A model generated the notes under the pieces. That model was not told the DNA's origin. It searched no databases and saw only the letters and a program-made list of their open reading frames with translations. Shown one piece after another: positions 62,165 through 64,000 of a DNA stretch of 64,000 bases. Every line of letters begins with the position of its first letter. Position 1 is the stretch's first letter. The position numbers and the translations under genes were made by a program. The stretch spans positions 1 to 64,000 of the forward strand of contig JAGRNT010000013.1 in assembly GCA_020440605.1 (NCBI GenBank), written 5' to 3'. This stretch comes from a bacterium (GTDB lineage Bacteria > 4484-113 > JAFGCY01).

Positions 62165-64000
62165 TCAGTTCCTGGGAAGCAGCCTGATGTAACGCGTGCC
62201 TCCATACACAAGTTCAAAGGGCGAAAGCGTAATCTCCCCTTCAGGCCAGATGTAGTCGGCTTCCAGCACTGCCCGGTCATCCGGATCAGGCAGCAGCACG
62301 ATCGGGTCCGAACCATCCGGATTGATCTTCCGGCTGAGCTGGTCCAGCTGGGTCCATACCTTGAACTTGCCGCCGCTGTCGGTCGTGTAGTTCCTGATCA
62401 GCGGCGAGCCCTGGATGAATGGCTTGTTGAGCTGCAGACTGATTCGGACACCAGGGAATGTCTCGAGAATGTTCCCGGTATTGTCCATGTTGACAAGCAG
62501 GACATCCAGATCGCCTGTAGACAAGGGGTTGAACTTCCTCGGAATCAGTACCGAGTCGCTGTAGGTCTTGCCGGCGATCTCGACGCTGATTGTGGCCTTC
62601 TCATCCCTGTTCAGCCTGTTGATCTGCTCGCTGGTGATTGAATACTGTTGGACCAGACCGAGGTCGATCTCTATCGGCGCAAACACATCGCCAAGGGAAA
62701 GCACGGCGGTGACTGGCGAGGATCCACTGAAGTCGAACATTATGCTGTCATTCCAGGAATCAATGTACTCCGCTTCAATGCTGAGATTGAGCTCCGGGGT
62801 TCCCTGCATCAGACTGACAGGTACGCTGGCAACGGCAGTCCCCAGGTAATCGTCCTCGAGTGTCAGGCTTGCGGTGAACTCCCCTGCGCTCGTGTAGATG
62901 TGCTCAGTCGGCAGTTCCGTTGCCCAGTCCTCCACCTTCACCGGTTCGCTGCCATCGCCGAAGTCCAGCGTATAGCTGACCGCAGGCTCGTCGGTCCACA
63001 GGAAGGAGAACTGCACTTTCTGCGGTGCAAAGCCCGTGTTGCTGAAGGCGAGTATGTGGGCCTGCTTCGTGGTCGGAACCGGAGTTGCAATCACTGCTAT
63101 GGACGTTGTCGCCTGCTCAGGCCCGCAATGCACCGTCAGGCTGGCCAGGTAGATTCCGCCTTCCTCATATAAATGCCCCACCGGAAACTCGGTGATGCTG
63201 GCAACCTCCTGGCTGCTGCCATCACCGAAGTCCAGCTCGTAGCTGTCGGCGTCGATCGTGCTGCCAGCTGCCGTGAACTGAGCCATGAATGGAGCAGGCT
63301 GTTCATTTGAAACAAGCTGCAGGCCAGCGGTGCAACCAGAGGTGGTGGAGTCATAGACCTGGACTGCACTGGCAGCTCCAAAGCCTCCACTCTGCGCATC
63401 CCAGGCGCGCAGGCGTACCTCGGCATGCCCGCTCAGCGGCCAGGGCAGGATGAACTCCTGAGCCAGGTTGGAAACCCGGCCGTCCCGCCAGCCGAGGCTG
63501 TATCCATCAAGCAGTCCGGCGGGATCCTCCACCGCGCTGAATCCGGAGAAATCGTCCGTCCGCCATTCCACCCGCCAGCCGTCGGCACGCTCCCCGAAGT
63601 GCAGGGCGATCGGGGTCAGGTCCGAGCTGGTGATCACGCCGTTGCCATCCCCGTCGCAGCGGGACAGCAGCCAGTTGGCATGCCCCGCGCCATAGGGGTC
63701 ACCCGCCGGCGGATTGTCCTGACCTCCCGGAGCTGCGGGATCGGCATAGATGACATTCTTGCCGAAGTTCTGGGCCAGGGGCGTGACATCCGCCAGGCTG
63801 ACTTCGCCGTTGCCATCGTAGTCACCAAGCAGGCGCGGTACGAACAGCAGGCGCAGTGATCCCGGATCACCGGCACCGTCCGGCGGACTGGCCTGCAGCA
63901 CGCTGGAGAGCACATGATTGCTTTCCCCGAGCGGCGGCCGGCTGGCACTGCGCCCGGCATCCACCCCATTGGATGCGAGCATGGCCAGCAGTTCTGACTG
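62165..64000 (-). CDS. Dockerin-like/PKD surface protein (3), 5' end outside the window
   Basis: At least 611 residues; the frame is open to the window edge (QSELLAMLASNGVDAG continues the ELLxxLxxxGVD helix seen in relatives), so the signal peptide is missing. EF loops DYDGNGEVSLAD and DGDGNGVITSSD, then FGERADGWRVEWR. PKD-like repeats with YELDFGDGSS and YTLDFGDGSE follow. The C-terminal ~120 residues (LDVLLVNMDNTG; GGKFKVWTQLDQL; YGGTRYIRLLPRN) appear beta-rich but differ from those of the two neighbours. It stands 109 nt upstream of the 60067-62055 gene, on the same strand. Confidence 0.85.
   Translation of the reverse strand, partial: QSELLAMLASNGVDAGRSASRPPLGESNHVLSSVLQASPPDGAGDPGSLRLLFVPRLLGDYDGNGEVSLADVTPLAQNFGKNVIYADPAAPGGQDNPPAGDPYGAGHANWLLSRCDGDGNGVITSSDLTPIALHFGERADGWRVEWRTDDFSGFSAVEDPAGLLDGYSLGWRDGRVSNLAQEFILPWPLSGHAEVRLRAWDAQSGGFGAASAVQVYDSTTSGCTAGLQLVSNEQPAPFMAQFTAAGSTIDADSYELDFGDGSSQEVASITEFPVGHLYEEGGIYLASLTVHCGPEQATTSIAVIATPVPTTKQAHILAFSNTGFAPQKVQFSFLWTDEPAVSYTLDFGDGSEPVKVEDWATELPTEHIYTSAGEFTASLTLEDDYLGTAVASVPVSLMQGTPELNLSIEAEYIDSWNDSIMFDFSGSSPVTAVLSLGDVFAPIEIDLGLVQQYSITSEQINRLNRDEKATISVEIAGKTYSDSVLIPRKFNPLSTGDLDVLLVNMDNTGNILETFPGVRISLQLNKPFIQGSPLIRNYTTDSGGKFKVWTQLDQLSRKINPDGSDPIVLLPDPDDRAVLEADYIWPEGEITLSPFELVYGGTRYIRLLPRN

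Noticed and set aside
1..64000. tRNA, rRNA, riboswitch and transposase genes
   Set aside because: I looked for T-loop (GTTCGAATC-type) and acceptor patterns, rRNA landmarks and DDE-type transposase motifs by eye and found none. A covariance-model scan would be decisive.

Overview
The window is about 64 kb of high-GC bacterial chromosome. It looks like an uncultivated, didermic, motile bacterium that I cannot place in a named phylum. An outer membrane is implied by a TonB/ExbB/ExbD system, a small beta-barrel protein and many lipoproteins. Motility is implied by the end of a PilT pilus-retraction ATPase gene and a very large flagellin behind a textbook sigma-28 promoter. Core genes (murA, rsmG, plsX-fabH-fabD-fabG-fabF, gmk-rpoZ-coaBC) show a complete chromosomal context. 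No rRNA, tRNA, CRISPR array, transposase or prophage gene was seen.

Layout. 0-15.5 kb: pilT end, a lone lipoprotein, then a tandem array of four giant paralogous lipoproteins (938-1137 aa). Each has a paired Ca-binding (dockerin-like EF-hand) module, PKD-like domains and a shared C-terminal alpha/beta domain. 15.5-23 kb (minus strand): an unknown helical protein, flagellin, and a two-gene membrane/periplasmic unit. 23-32 kb: a DppD-type ATPase coupled to a membrane-anchored nuclease, murA, an HMA-domain lipoprotein, two STAS proteins, and two duplicated ECF sigma/anti-sigma pairs. 31.6-37 kb: repeat-rich DNA between small membrane proteins, a ChaN-like protein and a Cys-rich lipoprotein. 37.7-46.6 kb: rsmG, a transglutaminase-like protein, a CAP protein and the fatty-acid/phospholipid operon. 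46.6-50.3 kb: a TonB-ExbB-ExbD-propeller operon. 50.4-57.2 kb: coiled-coil membrane proteins, a methyltransferase, an AHSA1 domain fused to a histone-H1-like tail, a parvulin, coaBC, rpoZ and gmk. 57.5-64 kb: a beta-barrel protein and three more dockerin-like lipoproteins that keep the N-terminal module but have other C-terminal domains.

Three themes stand out. (1) Surface lipoproteins built around one conserved EF-hand-pair module: seven genes in 64 kb. (2) Two ways of starting translation: genes inside operons usually have Shine-Dalgarno sites, while many operon-first genes have a -10 hexamer exactly about 6 nt before an ATG or GTG, implying leaderless mRNAs. Three divergent gene pairs appear to share one symmetrical -10 region. 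(3) A dispersed element of about 62 bp made of two adjacent hairpins, ten copies in three clusters. Its stems change sequence between copies but keep pairing, so it is selected as structure or moves as a structured element.

Nothing here was tested by database search. Family assignments rest on motifs read directly from the translated sequence.
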